Source: Streptomyces sp. NBC_00162
Lineage (GTDB): Bacteria; Actinomycetota; Actinomycetes; Streptomycetales; Streptomycetaceae
Length of the DNA: 64,000 bases
Reading direction: 5' to 3'
NCBI RefSeq assembly: GCF_024611995.1
Contig: NZ_CP102509.1
Location: 6,200,001-6,264,000 of the forward strand
Below, one piece after another: positions 37,944 to 54,242 of the stretch. Under the pieces are notes generated by a model that had not been told where the DNA came from, ran no database searches, and saw only the letters and a program-made list of their open reading frames with translations. Made by a program: the position numbers and the translations under genes. Numbering within the stretch: position 1 is the stretch's first letter; the number at the start of each line of letters is the position of its first letter.

Positions 37944-39251
37944 TCATCCCTTGTGAGAGGTGAGTTCCGTGCGAGCGAGGAGCGCGGCGAGTTCCACGAG
38001 ATCGGTGCCGGCGAGGCGCGGGAGGGCGCAGCCGGACAGGGTGCGGCAGGCCTCGCGCCAGGCGGTGGGGATCGAGTCGCCGCCGCCGAGCGCACCGGTG
38101 AGGGCGCCGGCGAGGGCGGGGGCGGAGTCCGCGACGCGGGACAGGCAGGCGGCGGCCGGGACGGCCTCGGCCGCCCTGCCGCGGGCGGCGGTCGCGAGGG
38201 CGAGTGCCACGGGGACGGTCTCGGCGGCGGCGATCCCGTAGCTGTAGACGTGGTCCACGATCTCGTGTTCGAGGGTGGGGACGATGGCGAAGGCGCCGCC
38301 GTCGGTGTGGGTACGGGCGAGCTTGACGGCGTGCCGGGCGTTGCGGCCGATCTCGGTGGCCTCGGGGAGCTGCGCGAGGGCGGCGTCGACGGCGGCGTCG
38401 ACGTCCGCGCCGGCCAGGGCGGTCGCGAGGGCGGCGGCCATGGCCCGGGCGCCGTGGACACCGTCGCCGTCCTGGGTGTAGCGGGCGTCGAACTCGGCGA
38501 GGTCCGCCGCCGCGACCGGGTCACCGGGGTGGACGACGGCGAGGACGCAGGCGCGGACGCAGGCGGCGTCGTCGAAGTAGTGCGGGTTGTCGTGGCCGGT
38601 GGCGGGCGGGCGCAGGCCGGTGGCGAGGTTGCCGAGGCCGGCGCGGACGGAGATCCGGGCGCGCAGGGGCAGTACGGCGGACTCGACCTCGGGGGCGCGT
38701 TCGGCCGCGGCGGCGACCTCGGAGGCGAGGGCGTTCCAGGCGAGGTCGATGGCGGCGCGCATGCGGCGGGACCGGGAGAGGTCGCTGAGCAGGACCCCGG
38801 CGGCGGTGAGTACGGACTCGGCGACGAAGGCGGCCCACTCGGCGTCGTCGGACGGGCCCAGGCGCAGGGGTTCGGGGGGCTGGTTGAGGGCGATGGGGAC
38901 GGGGAGGGTGGTGGTGGCGTTCTGCTCGGCGAAGGTGTCGAGCTCGCGGGTGAGGCGGCGGGTCCACTCGGGCATCCGGCTGGCCCGGTGGCGGGCGGCG
39001 GGCCAGCCGGCCGCGTCACCCGCGGCGAGCCCGAGGAGGAGCCCCTCGATCCGCCGGGGTCCCGGGTCGGGGCCGCTGCCGGGGCTGAGCTCCGGCCGGG
39101 GGGCGGACGGCGCGGAGGAGGGACGCCGCTCGGCGATCCGGATCACGGGGGGCGCCTGGGGTGCCGGGGGTGCCGGGGGTGCGGGGGTGGTTGCCACCGA
39201 GGACGCCGGGGGCGGGGAGCCTGGGTCCTCGGTGTACGGGGACGGGGTCAT
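37944..39251 (-). CDS. ADP-ribosylglycohydrolase-like protein, copy 2 (metal motifs degraded)
   Basis: 435 aa. A long Pro/Ser-rich N-terminus precedes the fold: RIEGLLLGLAAGDAAGWPAARHR, then PSDDAEWAAFVAE in place of TDDTE, a preserved YTQDGDGVHGARAMAAAL and SRVADSAPALAGALTGALGGG where active copies have GRDADTTA. The first Asp of DxDT is Val and the Thr is Ser, so metal binding is probably lost or altered. It may be a regulatory or structural partner of a neighbour. ATG overlaps the copy 1 stop (ATGA). Confidence 0.78.
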   Translation of the reverse strand: MTPSPYTEDPGSPPPASSVATTPAPPAPPAPQAPPVIRIAERRPSSAPSAPRPELSPGSGPDPGPRRIEGLLLGLAAGDAAGWPAARHRASRMPEWTRRLTRELDTFAEQNATTTLPVPIALNQPPEPLRLGPSDDAEWAAFVAESVLTAAGVLLSDLSRSRRMRAAIDLAWNALASEVAAAAERAPEVESAVLPLRARISVRAGLGNLATGLRPPATGHDNPHYFDDAACVRACVLAVVHPGDPVAAADLAEFDARYTQDGDGVHGARAMAAALATALAGADVDAAVDAALAQLPEATEIGRNARHAVKLARTHTDGGAFAIVPTLEHEIVDHVYSYGIAAAETVPVALALATAARGRAAEAVPAAACLSRVADSAPALAGALTGALGGGDSIPTAWREACRTLSGCALPRLAGTDLVELAALLARTELTSHKG

Positions 39252-40234
39252 CGGGGGCCCTCGAATTCCGGGGTGAGGAGGTCCGCGATGTCCAGGACGT
39301 GGTAGCCCCGCATCGAGGGCAGGCAGCTGCCGCGTACCGGTCCGATCACCGAGGACCAGGCGGCGGGGATCGCGGCGGCCCCGGACAGGGCCCCGGACAG
39401 GGCGCCCGCCACCGCCGCCGTGGTGTCCGCGTCGCGGCCCATGTTCACGGCGGTGAGGACCGAGGAGGGGAAGTCGCCCCCGCAGGCGGCGAACGCGCCG
39501 AAGGCCAGGCCCACCGCCTCCGGGGCGAGGTCCGTCCACGGGTAGCCGCCGATGACCACGGCCGAGCGCACGGCCCGTTCGCCGCGCGGGGCGGCGGTGA
39601 CGGCCCGGCGCAGGGACCGGGCCGTCCAGGAGTCGGAGGGGATCACCGACAGGGCGGCGGAGACCACCGACGCGGGGCTGCCGCCCGCCATGGCCGCGGC
39701 CACGCCCGCCGCGACCGCCTGGCCGCCGTAGATGCCCTCGCCGTCGTGGCTGACGCAGCCGTCGATGGCGACGAGCCGCGCGGCCTCCGCCGGCCGGCCG
39801 GCGGCGAAGACCCCGAAGGGCGCCGCCCGCATGGCCAGGCCGTCCGACCACGCGTGCCGGTGCTGGGCCGAGATGGGGGCCGCCAGACCGCGCCGGAGGT
39901 TTTCGAGGGTGCCGCGCTCGGAGAAGCCCGCGCCCCTGAAGGGGCCCTCGTCCAGGTCCGCGATCCAGTGGTGCCAGGCCCGCTCCACGTGGGAGACCGT
40001 GAGCGCCGAGCCGTGCCGGGCCAGCAGCAGCCCCGAGAAGATCGCGTACTCGGTGTCGTCCGTGCCCGCCGGGTCCTCCGATACGAAGCCCTCGATACGG
40101 CCCCACTTCGCCCGGATCTCCGACGGCTTCATGTTCTCCGCGGGGGCGCCGAGCGCGTCACCCACCGCGAGGCCCAGAAGAGCGCCCCTGGCCCGTTCGA
40201 GGAGGACCTGCGGATTGCATGCAATCAGCTCCAT
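39248..40234 (-). CDS. ADP-ribosylglycohydrolase-family protein, copy 1 (operon start)
   Basis: 328 aa. Canonical motifs: RARGALLGLAVGDALGAPAEN, GTDDTEYAIFSGLLLA (residues 58-62), VSHDGEGIYGGQAVAAGVAAAM and VNMGRDADTTAAVAGALSGAL (266-271). Complete set of metal ligands, so likely an active ADP-ribose or nucleoside N-glycosidase. ATG at 40234 behind GGAGAGG. First gene of seven on the minus strand, divergent from the VIT1 gene. Confidence 0.9.
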   Translation of the reverse strand: MELIACNPQVLLERARGALLGLAVGDALGAPAENMKPSEIRAKWGRIEGFVSEDPAGTDDTEYAIFSGLLLARHGSALTVSHVERAWHHWIADLDEGPFRGAGFSERGTLENLRRGLAAPISAQHRHAWSDGLAMRAAPFGVFAAGRPAEAARLVAIDGCVSHDGEGIYGGQAVAAGVAAAMAGGSPASVVSAALSVIPSDSWTARSLRRAVTAAPRGERAVRSAVVIGGYPWTDLAPEAVGLAFGAFAACGGDFPSSVLTAVNMGRDADTTAAVAGALSGALSGAAAIPAAWSSVIGPVRGSCLPSMRGYHVLDIADLLTPEFEGPR

Positions 40235-40481
40235 GGCGCGCCTCTCCACTTGATGGGACTCATATTGAGCCCTTGGGGGATTTGTGCCATGACATGAGGT
40301 TTGTCGCTCGTCGCGAAACACCCAGCGCACACCGTCGTCACCCGGTCGCCGACCCGCAAAACCGCAGGTAAGTACGGCCTTCCTTGCTGGCGGGGAGCCG
40401 AATTCGTGCGTAGTTTCGAGGTGTTCCGGGGGAGCGGGACGCCGTAAGGCATCCGTTCGCACAAAAGGGGAGATATTTCGT

Positions 40482-41213
40482 ATGTCCATCATCACCACCG
40501 AAGCGCCGCTGCACACCGCGCACCGCGACAACCACACCCACCGCGACGTCAACGGTGGATGGCTGCGGCCGGCCGTCTTCGGTGCCATGGACGGGCTCGT
40601 CTCCAACCTCGCCCTGATGACCGGTGTGGCCGGCGGCGCCGTCGCCCCGCACGCCATCGTGATCACCGGACTGGCGGGTCTCGCGGCCGGCGCCTTCTCC
40701 ATGGCGGCGGGCGAGTACACCTCCGTCGCCTCGCAGCGCGAGCTGGTCCTCGCCGAACTGGACGTGGAACGGCAGCAGTTGCGCAAGCACCCCGTCGACG
40801 AGATGGAGGAGCTGGCCGAGCTCTACGTCTCCCGCGGCGTCGAGCCCGCCCTCGCCCGCGAGGTCGCCATGCAGCTGTCCCGCGACCCCGAGCAGGCGCT
40901 GGAGATCCACGCCCGCGAGGAGCTCGGCATCGACCCCGACGACCTGCCCTCGCCGACCGTCGCCGCCGTCTCGTCCTTCGGCTCCTTCGCGCTGGGCGCG
41001 CTGCTCCCCGTACTGCCGTACCTGCTCGGAGCCACGTCCCTGTGGCCGGCGGTGCTGCTCGCGCTGGTGGGGCTCTTCGCCTGCGGCGCGGTCGTCTCCC
41101 GGGTCACGGCCCGGTCCTGGTGGTACAGCGGGCTGCGCCAGCTCGCCCTGGGTGGCGCCGCCGCCGGTGTGACGTACATCCTGGGAACCTGGATCGGCGG
41201 AGCCATAGGCTGA
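40482..41213 (+). CDS. VIT1/CCC1 family iron/manganese transporter
   Basis: 243 aa. Two hydrophobic helices at each end: GAMDGLVSNLALMTGVAGG, ITGLAGLAAGAFSMAAGEYTSVASQRE with conserved Asp/Gly/Glu, and a cytoplasmic acidic metal-binding helix region (ELAELYVSRGVEP...) before three C-terminal helices. Moves Fe2+ or Mn2+ out of the cytoplasm by family analogy. Begins MSIITTEAPLHTAHRDNHTHRD, with a His-rich N-terminus. ATG preceded by AAAGGGGAG. Confidence 0.88.
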   Translation: MSIITTEAPLHTAHRDNHTHRDVNGGWLRPAVFGAMDGLVSNLALMTGVAGGAVAPHAIVITGLAGLAAGAFSMAAGEYTSVASQRELVLAELDVERQQLRKHPVDEMEELAELYVSRGVEPALAREVAMQLSRDPEQALEIHAREELGIDPDDLPSPTVAAVSSFGSFALGALLPVLPYLLGATSLWPAVLLALVGLFACGAVVSRVTARSWWYSGLRQLALGGAAAGVTYILGTWIGGAIG

Positions 41214-41301
41214 CCGGGCAGGGAGTGAGACACTATGCAGAGCTCAACATAAGTAGTCCGTTACTCGGCGGTTTCGATCGCATGTCCACCGGGTACCAGA
41301 C

Positions 41302-41330
41302 CAGGGCTGCGGGCAATGATGCCCGCCCTG
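41302..41330 (+). terminator. Hairpin downstream of the VIT1 gene
   Basis: GCGGGCA, loop ATGA, TGCCCGC (7 bp perfect), extended by CAGG/CCTG across a small bulge. Lies 89 bp past the VIT1 stop in the 340-bp gap before gltB. Confidence 0.6.
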
Positions 41331-41357
41331 TGTGTCGGTGCCTCCGGTCCGTCATCG

Positions 41358-41390
41358 CGTCTTGAGAACCGTCTCGAGAACCTTGGGAAC
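41358..41390 (+). repeat. Tandem 12-bp repeats in the gltB upstream region
   Basis: CGTCTTGAGAAC followed directly by CGTCTCGAGAAC, then a partial third unit CTTGGGAAC. Spacing of about 12 bp places each copy near one helical turn. Located 165-196 bp before the gltB start; likely a regulator-binding array, with no factor identified. The rest of this gene-free stretch (41214-41553) holds the VIT1 hairpin and a GlnR-like half site. Confidence 0.5.
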
Positions 41391-41473
41391 ACTGCGAAGG
41401 TCCCTCCTTTCTGTCCCGTGCAGTGTCCGCATGTTGGAATGGCATATCCGCTTCGCGGGATTGTCGTCATCAT

Positions 41474-41489
41474 GTAATCTGCACGAAAT
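41474..41489 (+). promoter_or_regulatory. GlnR-like half site upstream of gltB
   Basis: GTAAT, 6 nt, GAAAT compared with the GlnR pattern gTnAc-n6-GaAAc; the last base of each half differs. Eighty bp before the gltB ATG. Nitrogen control of glutamate synthase would make sense, but the match is partial. Confidence 0.3.
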
Positions 41490-41553
41490 TTCGCAGAGGG
41501 CCAACGTCGTCCCTCGGCTATGCACATATGCCACGACGACGACGGGAGAGCCG

Positions 41554-46144
<4,591 letters not shown>

Positions 46145-46152
<8 letters not shown>

Positions 46153-47605
46153 CCCGAAGGGCTTCCTCACCACCGCGCGCGAGACCGCCTGTTCCCGTCC
46201 CGTGGCCGACCGGCTGAAGGACTGGAACGAGGTCTACGTCCCGGGCTCGCTGCTCCCGATCATCAGCAAGCAGGCCGGCCGCTGCATGGACTGCGGCATC
46301 CCGTTCTGCCACAACGGCTGCCCGCTCGGGAACCTGATCCCGGAGTGGAACGACTTCGCCTACCGCGAGGACTGGTCGGCGGCGTCCGAGCGTCTGCACG
46401 CGACGAACAACTTCCCGGAGTTCACCGGGCGCCTCTGCCCGGCTCCCTGTGAGTCGGCGTGTGTCCTCGGCATCAACCAGCCGGCCGTCACGATCAAGAA
46501 CGTCGAAGTCTCGATCATCGACAAGGCCTGGGACAACGGGAACGTCACCCCGCAGCCCCCGGAGCGGCTGTCCGGCAAGACGGCCGCCGTCATCGGCTCC
46601 GGCCCGGCGGGTCTCGCCGCGGCCCAGCAGCTGACCCGGGCCGGGCACACCGTCGTGGTGTACGAGCGCGCCGACCGCGTCGGCGGCCTGCTGCGCTACG
46701 GCATCCCCGAGTTCAAGATGGAGAAGGTGCACATCAACCGCCGCATCGAGCAGATGCGCGCGGAGGGCACCAAGTTCCGCACCGGCATCGAGGTCGGCCG
46801 TGACATCACGGCCACCGACCTGCGCAAGCGGTTCGACGCGGTGGTCATCGCGGCGGGCGCCACGGTCTCCCGCGACCTCCCGGTCCCGGGCCGCGAGCTG
46901 GGCGGCATCCACTTCGCGATGGAGTACCTGCCGCTCGCGAACAAGGTCCAGGAGGGCGACTTCATGGCGCCCCCCATCACGGCCGAGGGCAAGCACGTGG
47001 TCGTCATCGGCGGCGGCGACACCGGCGCGGACTGCGTGGGCACCGCCCACCGCCAGGGCGCGGCCTCGGTCACGCAGCTGGAGATCATGCCGAAGCCGGG
47101 CGAGGACCGTAACGCCAACCAGCCCTGGCCGACGTTCCCCATGCTGTACAAGGTCACCTCGGCGCACGAGGAGGGCGGCGAGCGGGTCTACTCCGTCTCC
47201 ACCACCCACTTCGAGGGCGACGAGGACGGCAACGTCAAGGCGCTGCACCTGGTCGAGGTGGCCTTCGAGGACGGCAAGCTCGTCCAGAAGCCCGGCACCG
47301 AGCGCGTCCTCCCGGCGCAGCTGGTCACCCTGGCGATGGGCTTCACCGGCACCGACCAGGCCAACGGCCTGGTGGACCAGTTCGGCCTGGAGCTGGACGC
47401 GCGCGGCAACGTCGAGCGCGACGCCTCGTACGCGACCAACGTGGACGGCGTCTTCGTCGCCGGCGACGCGGGCCGCGGCCAGTCGCTCATCGTCTGGGCC
47501 ATCGCGGAAGGCCGCTCGGCCGCCCGCGGCGTGGACCGCTTCCTGACGGGCACCAGCGCTCTCCCGTACCCGGTCAAGCCGACGGACCGCTCGCTGACCG
47601 TGTAG
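46145..47605 (+). CDS. gltD: Glutamate synthase small subunit
   Basis: 486 aa. Supplies electrons from NAD(P)H to GltB. N-terminal Fe-S motifs [13 protein letters not shown] and [12 protein letters not shown]-binding [17 protein letters not shown], and NAD(P)-binding [16 protein letters not shown]-terminal [19 protein letters not shown]. Start codon lies inside the gltB 3' end. Confidence 0.97.
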
Positions 47606-47675
47606 CCCCGCAGTACCCCTCCCTTCAGGGAGGACCCCTCATACGGTCCGTACAACGGCGTACGGAAACCTGACG

Positions 47676-47716
47676 CAGCGCCCGCCATAGTCCCCGACCA
47701 GGGATGGCGGGCGCTG
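47676..47716 (+). terminator. Terminator after gltBD
   Basis: CAGCGCCCGCCAT pairs with ATGGCGGGCGCTG (13 bp perfect), with a 15-nt loop that can itself fold. Two smaller hairpins precede it: CCTCCC/GGGAGG (47618-47633) and TCCGTAC/GTACGGA (47647-47666). Confidence 0.78.
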
Positions 47717-47819
47717 TGGCGTTCTGTAGTCATATCAATGCGTTCCGCTGAACCGTCGGCGCGACGGGGACTACGCTCTTTCGCGGAGCGAGGGCACTGC
47801 GGAAGCGGGGAGTTGGCTC

Positions 47820-48656
47820 ATGGCCAAGCCGAGTGACGAGAGTGGCGCGGAGACGCCGGATGAGTTCGCCCGCGAGGAACTGCGGGGGAAGCGCGAGGCG
47901 GCGGGGTTGACCCAGGAGGGGCTGGGTGAGCGGATCTTCGCCACAGGGGCGTACGTCGGGATGATGGAGAACGGGCGGCGTCGACTGCGCCCTGAGATCG
48001 CGAAACTCATCGACAGGGAGCTGAACACGGGGGACTACTTCTTCCGCCTGGCCAAGGCGTTCAAGTCCAAGCACAGCGAGTACTTCGCCGCCGCGGCCGA
48101 GTTGGAAGGCCTGGCGACGGCCACCTTCGAGTACGCCTGCACGCTGGTTCCCGGACTGCTCCAGACGGAGGACTACGCCCGGGCCGTGATCCGCGCCGCC
48201 AGCCCGACCGCGCTTGCCGAGCGCGTTGAAGCCCTGGTCGCGGCACGCATCGAACGCGCACGGCTCCTCGTCGATCCGGAGACCCCCGAGATGTGGGTGG
48301 TCCTGCACGAGTCGGTGCTGCGGACGGTGGTCGGAGGTCCTGCTGTGATGGCGGCTCAGTTGCGTCACATCGCTTCGTACGTCCGTGCCCACCGGATCAC
48401 CGTGCAGGTCGTGCCGTTCGCAGCCGGGGCCCATGGGGCAGTGGGTTCGATGGTGCGCATCATGCAGTTCGCCGATGCGCCCGACGTGGCGTACACCGAG
48501 GGCCCTTACGCGGGGCAGCTGCTCGATTATCCGGCTCTGGTTCAGCGCTACTGGAGGTCATACGATCTTGCCAGGGCCGCTGCGCTGTCGCCGGAGGTGT
48601 CCCTGACCTTGATCGAGTCGGTGGCGGAGGAGTACGCGACATGCGCGCAGACGTGA
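47820..48656 (+). CDS. XRE-family regulator with DUF5753 domain
   Basis: 278 aa. N-terminal helix-turn-helix: [35 protein letters not shown] (shown in part). C-terminal DUF5753 region: [32 protein letters not shown] and [17 protein letters not shown]. Streptomycetes encode many such pairs with small DUF397 proteins (the WhiJ/AbaA-type family linked to development and antibiotic control). The partner follows directly. ATG at 47820 with GGGAG upstream. Confidence 0.9.
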   Translation: MAKPSDESGAETPDEFAREELRGKREAAGLTQEGLGERIFATGAYVGMMENGRRRLRPEIAKLIDRELNTGDYFFRLAKAFKSKHSEYFAAAAELEGLATATFEYACTLVPGLLQTEDYARAVIRAASPTALAERVEALVAARIERARLLVDPETPEMWVVLHESVLRTVVGGPAVMAAQLRHIASYVRAHRITVQVVPFAAGAHGAVGSMVRIMQFADAPDVAYTEGPYAGQLLDYPALVQRYWRSYDLARAAALSPEVSLTLIESVAEEYATCAQT

Positions 48657-48841
48657 ACGGCTTGTCCTGGCGGAAGTCCTCGTACAGCAATGGGGACGGC
48701 GGCGACTGCGTAGAGGTGTCCGACGGCCTCCCCGGCGTGGTCCCCGTCCGCGACAGCAAGCTGGCGGGCATCGGCCCGGTGTTGGTTTTCCCGGTCACCG
48801 CGTGGGCGCCGTTCATCCAGGCTGTGAAGCGCCGAGCCTGA
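48641..48841 (+). CDS. DUF397 protein, partner of the XRE regulator
   Basis: 66 aa. DUF397 signature: [32 protein letters not shown] and a C-terminal FIQAVKRR. Acts with the upstream XRE/DUF5753 protein by family precedent. ATG at 48641 has GGAGGAG 8 nt upstream and overlaps the regulator by 16 nt; GTG at 48653 gives a GTGA overlap and is an alternative. Confidence 0.85.
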   Translation: MRADVNGLSWRKSSYSNGDGGDCVEVSDGLPGVVPVRDSKLAGIGPVLVFPVTAWAPFIQAVKRRA

Positions 48842-48878
48842 TTTCGTACCGCAGCTGCTGACGCCCTCCCGGGCCGGT

Positions 48879-52286
<3,408 letters not shown>

Positions 52287-52291
52287 CCGGC

Positions 52292-52639
52292 TCAGGCGCG
52301 GTGCCAGACGAGACGGACGGCGAAGTTCACCTCTGCCGTGCCCTTGGCGACGATGACGCCGGTCTCGCCGCCCATCTTCAGCCCGAACTCGATCTCGGCC
52401 TCGTCCGGGCCCAGTTCACGTACGGTCCGGGCGACCTTCGCCAGCGTGGGCTTCACCCGGTCCAGGGCGTCCTGCACCGAGACGCCGGCCCGTCCCATCA
52501 GTCCGTCCCCGGCCGCCGCCATCTCCAGGTCGGATCCGGCTAAGTCCCCGTCGACCTCGAACACGACAGCGGTCTCTTCGCCGCCGTCCTCCAGCGTCAT
52601 GCCAATGAGCTGTCCTGCCACGTTCGCCACGCCCCCCAT
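52292..52639 (-). CDS. Trypco1-like (CU044_2847 family) small protein
   Basis: 115 aa from the ATG at 52639; ATG at 52684 or 52600 are alternative starts. Contains LEDGGEETAVVFEVD, VSVQDALDRVKPTLAKVARTVRELGPDEAEIEFGLKMGGETGVIVAKG and VNFAVRLVW. This matches the trypsin-co-occurring domain 1 fold pattern described for proteins coded beside trypsin-STAND conflict genes. It lies 5 bp upstream of exactly such a gene on the same strand, so a shared operon and physical partnership are likely. Domain call is from pattern and context. Confidence 0.72.
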   Translation of the reverse strand: MGGVANVAGQLIGMTLEDGGEETAVVFEVDGDLAGSDLEMAAAGDGLMGRAGVSVQDALDRVKPTLAKVARTVRELGPDEAEIEFGLKMGGETGVIVAKGTAEVNFAVRLVWHRA

Positions 52640-52763
52640 GGCTCCGGGACCGCCTGCGGTCCCCCCTCCACCCGACACGCACATCCTGGGGCACCCCGGA
52701 CCCGTCGCGCAGGGTTATGGCCCAGTTGTGCGGCCGCGCGGGAGAAGGTTCTGCTACCCGCGA

Positions 52764-52784
52764 GTATTGACTAATAGTCAATAC
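52764..52784. promoter_or_regulatory. 21-bp perfect palindrome with overlapping divergent -35 elements
   Basis: GTATTGACTA, central A, TAGTCAATAC: a 10-bp perfect inverted repeat, very AT-rich for this genome. Each strand contains TTGACT. On the plus strand TTGACT (52767-52772) is 17 bp from CACGCT (52790-52795), a plausible promoter for the gene at 52834; on the minus strand a weaker TAGCAG follows at 19 bp. A repressor here could shut both transcripts at once. Confidence 0.65.
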
Positions 52785-52833
52785 GGGACCACGCTCGGGG
52801 CGAGCCGTCGTCTCCGGCATGGGAGGTCGCCCC

Positions 52834-53058
52834 GTGAGTGTGGAACAGGAACTGGGTCGGTTGGGTGCGCAGTTGGGGGGAGCCGAGCCCCCCGAGTCGT
52901 TCAGGGACCTGGACGCCGCGGAGCTGGCGCTGCTCGTCGACGCGCTCCGCGCGGAGCGGGCGCGCCAGGACGGCGGGCTGAACGAGGCCGCCGAGGAGGC
53001 GCTCAAACTCGTGCCCGCCCTCGCGCGCGGGGCCGTACGCAAGGTGCTGTTCCGGTGA
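52834..53058 (+). CDS. Small helical protein, first gene of the divergent unit
   Basis: 74 aa, VSVEQELGRLGAQLGGAEPP then LRAERARQDGGLNEAAEEAL. Predominantly helical and amphipathic, no Cys, no membrane segment. GTG at 52834 is preceded by GGGAGG at 7 nt; ATG at 52819 would include that SD in the coding region. Overlaps the next gene (GTGA), so the products are likely partners. No known family recognised. Confidence 0.7.
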   Translation: MSVEQELGRLGAQLGGAEPPESFRDLDAAELALLVDALRAERARQDGGLNEAAEEALKLVPALARGAVRKVLFR

Positions 53059-54146
53059 GCCGGGCCGAGGCGGAGAAGGCCGCCCGGCTGGTGGGCCTGG
53101 AGGCCGACGGGCTCGGCTTCCTGCGGCGGCTGCCCAGCGCGGACGTACGGAGGTTCCGCGAGCAGGCGAGCGCCGCGCTGAACGACGGCGCGCCCGAGAT
53201 GCTCGACCGGATCGCCGCCGCCACCAAGCTGGTGCCCGCCGGGATCGCCGCCGCCATCTCCCAGAAGGCGCTGGGTCCCAGGCTGGCCGCCGCCGTCGCC
53301 GGACGCCTGGAGGCGTCACGCGCCGCCGACATCATCGCCAAGCTGCCGGTCTCCTTCACCGCCGAGTCGTGCGCCCACCTCGACCCCAGGAAGATCGCCG
53401 GGATCGTGGACCGGCTCGACGAGGGGCTGGTCGTACGGATCGCCGTCGTCCTCGCCGAGCGGCGCGACCACCTCACCATGGGCCGGTTCGTCGGGCACAT
53501 GAGGGATCAGGTGCTCGGCCGGATCCTGGAGCAGGTCGGCGACACCGACGTGCTGCGCGCCGGGTTCTACGTCGATCAGCCGGAGCGGCTCCCGCGCATC
53601 CTGGAGCTGATGGGCGACGAGCGGCTCGCCTCGGTGGTACGGGCCGCCGCGGCCGCCGGGCTCTGGGAGGAGGCCCTCGCCGTCGCCGCCGCCGTCGGCG
53701 GGGAACAGCGACTGCGCATCGCCCAGCTCACCGCCCGCCTTGACGGGCCCGAACTGGCCTCACTCGTGCGGGTGACTCACGAAGCGGGGCTCTGGGAGAC
53801 GCTGCTGCCGCTGGTCGCGCTGCTCGGCGAGGAGGACCGGCTCGCCGTGGCCCGGCTGGAGCCCCTGCGGGATCCGCAGGTGCTGGCCGGGGTGGTCCGG
53901 GCCGTCGTGGCGACCGGACTGTGGGGCGAGTTCCTGCCGCTGGCCGGCGTGCTGCCCGCCGACGCGCGCAAGGTGGTCGCGGACGCCGCCGCCGGGCTCG
54001 GCGACGCCGAACTGGACGCGCTGGTCCGGGAGGTCGACAAGCGGGACCTGTGGGAGCTGGTACTGCCCCTGGTCGAGCTCATGGACGAGACGGGCAAGCA
54101 GCGGATCTTCGACCTGCCCGCCTTCCAGGACCAGCCGGCGCCGTAG
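53055..54146 (+). CDS. Alpha-helical repeat protein (MgtE-N/FliG-like superhelix)
   Basis: 363 aa; unknown function. The N-terminal half (LRRLPSADVRRFREQASAAL, IAAAISQKALGPRLAAAVAG, AHLDPRKIAGIVDRLDEGLV) resembles MgtE-N type helical units. The C-terminal half has four repeats of about 44 residues, each with LxxxVRxxxxxGLWEExLxLxxxL: ASVVRAAAAAGLWEEALAV, ASLVRVTHEAGLWETLLPLV, AGVVRAVVATGLWGEFLPLA, DALVREVDKRDLWELVLPLV. No catalytic motif; likely a scaffold or binding protein. Downstream of a small helical protein and divergent from the STAND-kinase locus. Confidence 0.72.
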   Translation: MSRAEAEKAARLVGLEADGLGFLRRLPSADVRRFREQASAALNDGAPEMLDRIAAATKLVPAGIAAAISQKALGPRLAAAVAGRLEASRAADIIAKLPVSFTAESCAHLDPRKIAGIVDRLDEGLVVRIAVVLAERRDHLTMGRFVGHMRDQVLGRILEQVGDTDVLRAGFYVDQPERLPRILELMGDERLASVVRAAAAAGLWEEALAVAAAVGGEQRLRIAQLTARLDGPELASLVRVTHEAGLWETLLPLVALLGEEDRLAVARLEPLRDPQVLAGVVRAVVATGLWGEFLPLAGVLPADARKVVADAAAGLGDAELDALVREVDKRDLWELVLPLVELMDETGKQRIFDLPAFQDQPAP

Positions 54147-54190
54147 GGCGTGTCCCAGGCCACGCGCACTGGGCCGTACGGACCATCTGC

Positions 54191-54219
54191 GGGGCTCCTC
54201 GGCGAAGTTGAGGGGCCCC
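54191..54219 (+). terminator. Terminator after the helical-repeat gene
   Basis: GGGGCTCCTC / GAGGGGCCCC (10 bp, one G-T pair) with a 9-nt loop, between the stop at 54146 and the DUF1906 gene. Confidence 0.6.
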
Positions 54220-54242
54220 GCCGTCTGGTAACTATCCGGATC

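Noticed and set aside
40235..40481. Strong consensus promoter between the ADP-ribosylglycohydrolase operon and VIT1
   Set aside because: TAGTTT (40411) and TTGCTG (40384) are 21 bp apart, too far; only the SDs are clear, so no promoter is annotated.
41262..41277. GTTAC-N6-GTTTC near 41262 as a GlnR site
   Set aside because: The second half should read GAAAC; the GTAAT/GAAAT pair at 41474-41489 is the better candidate.
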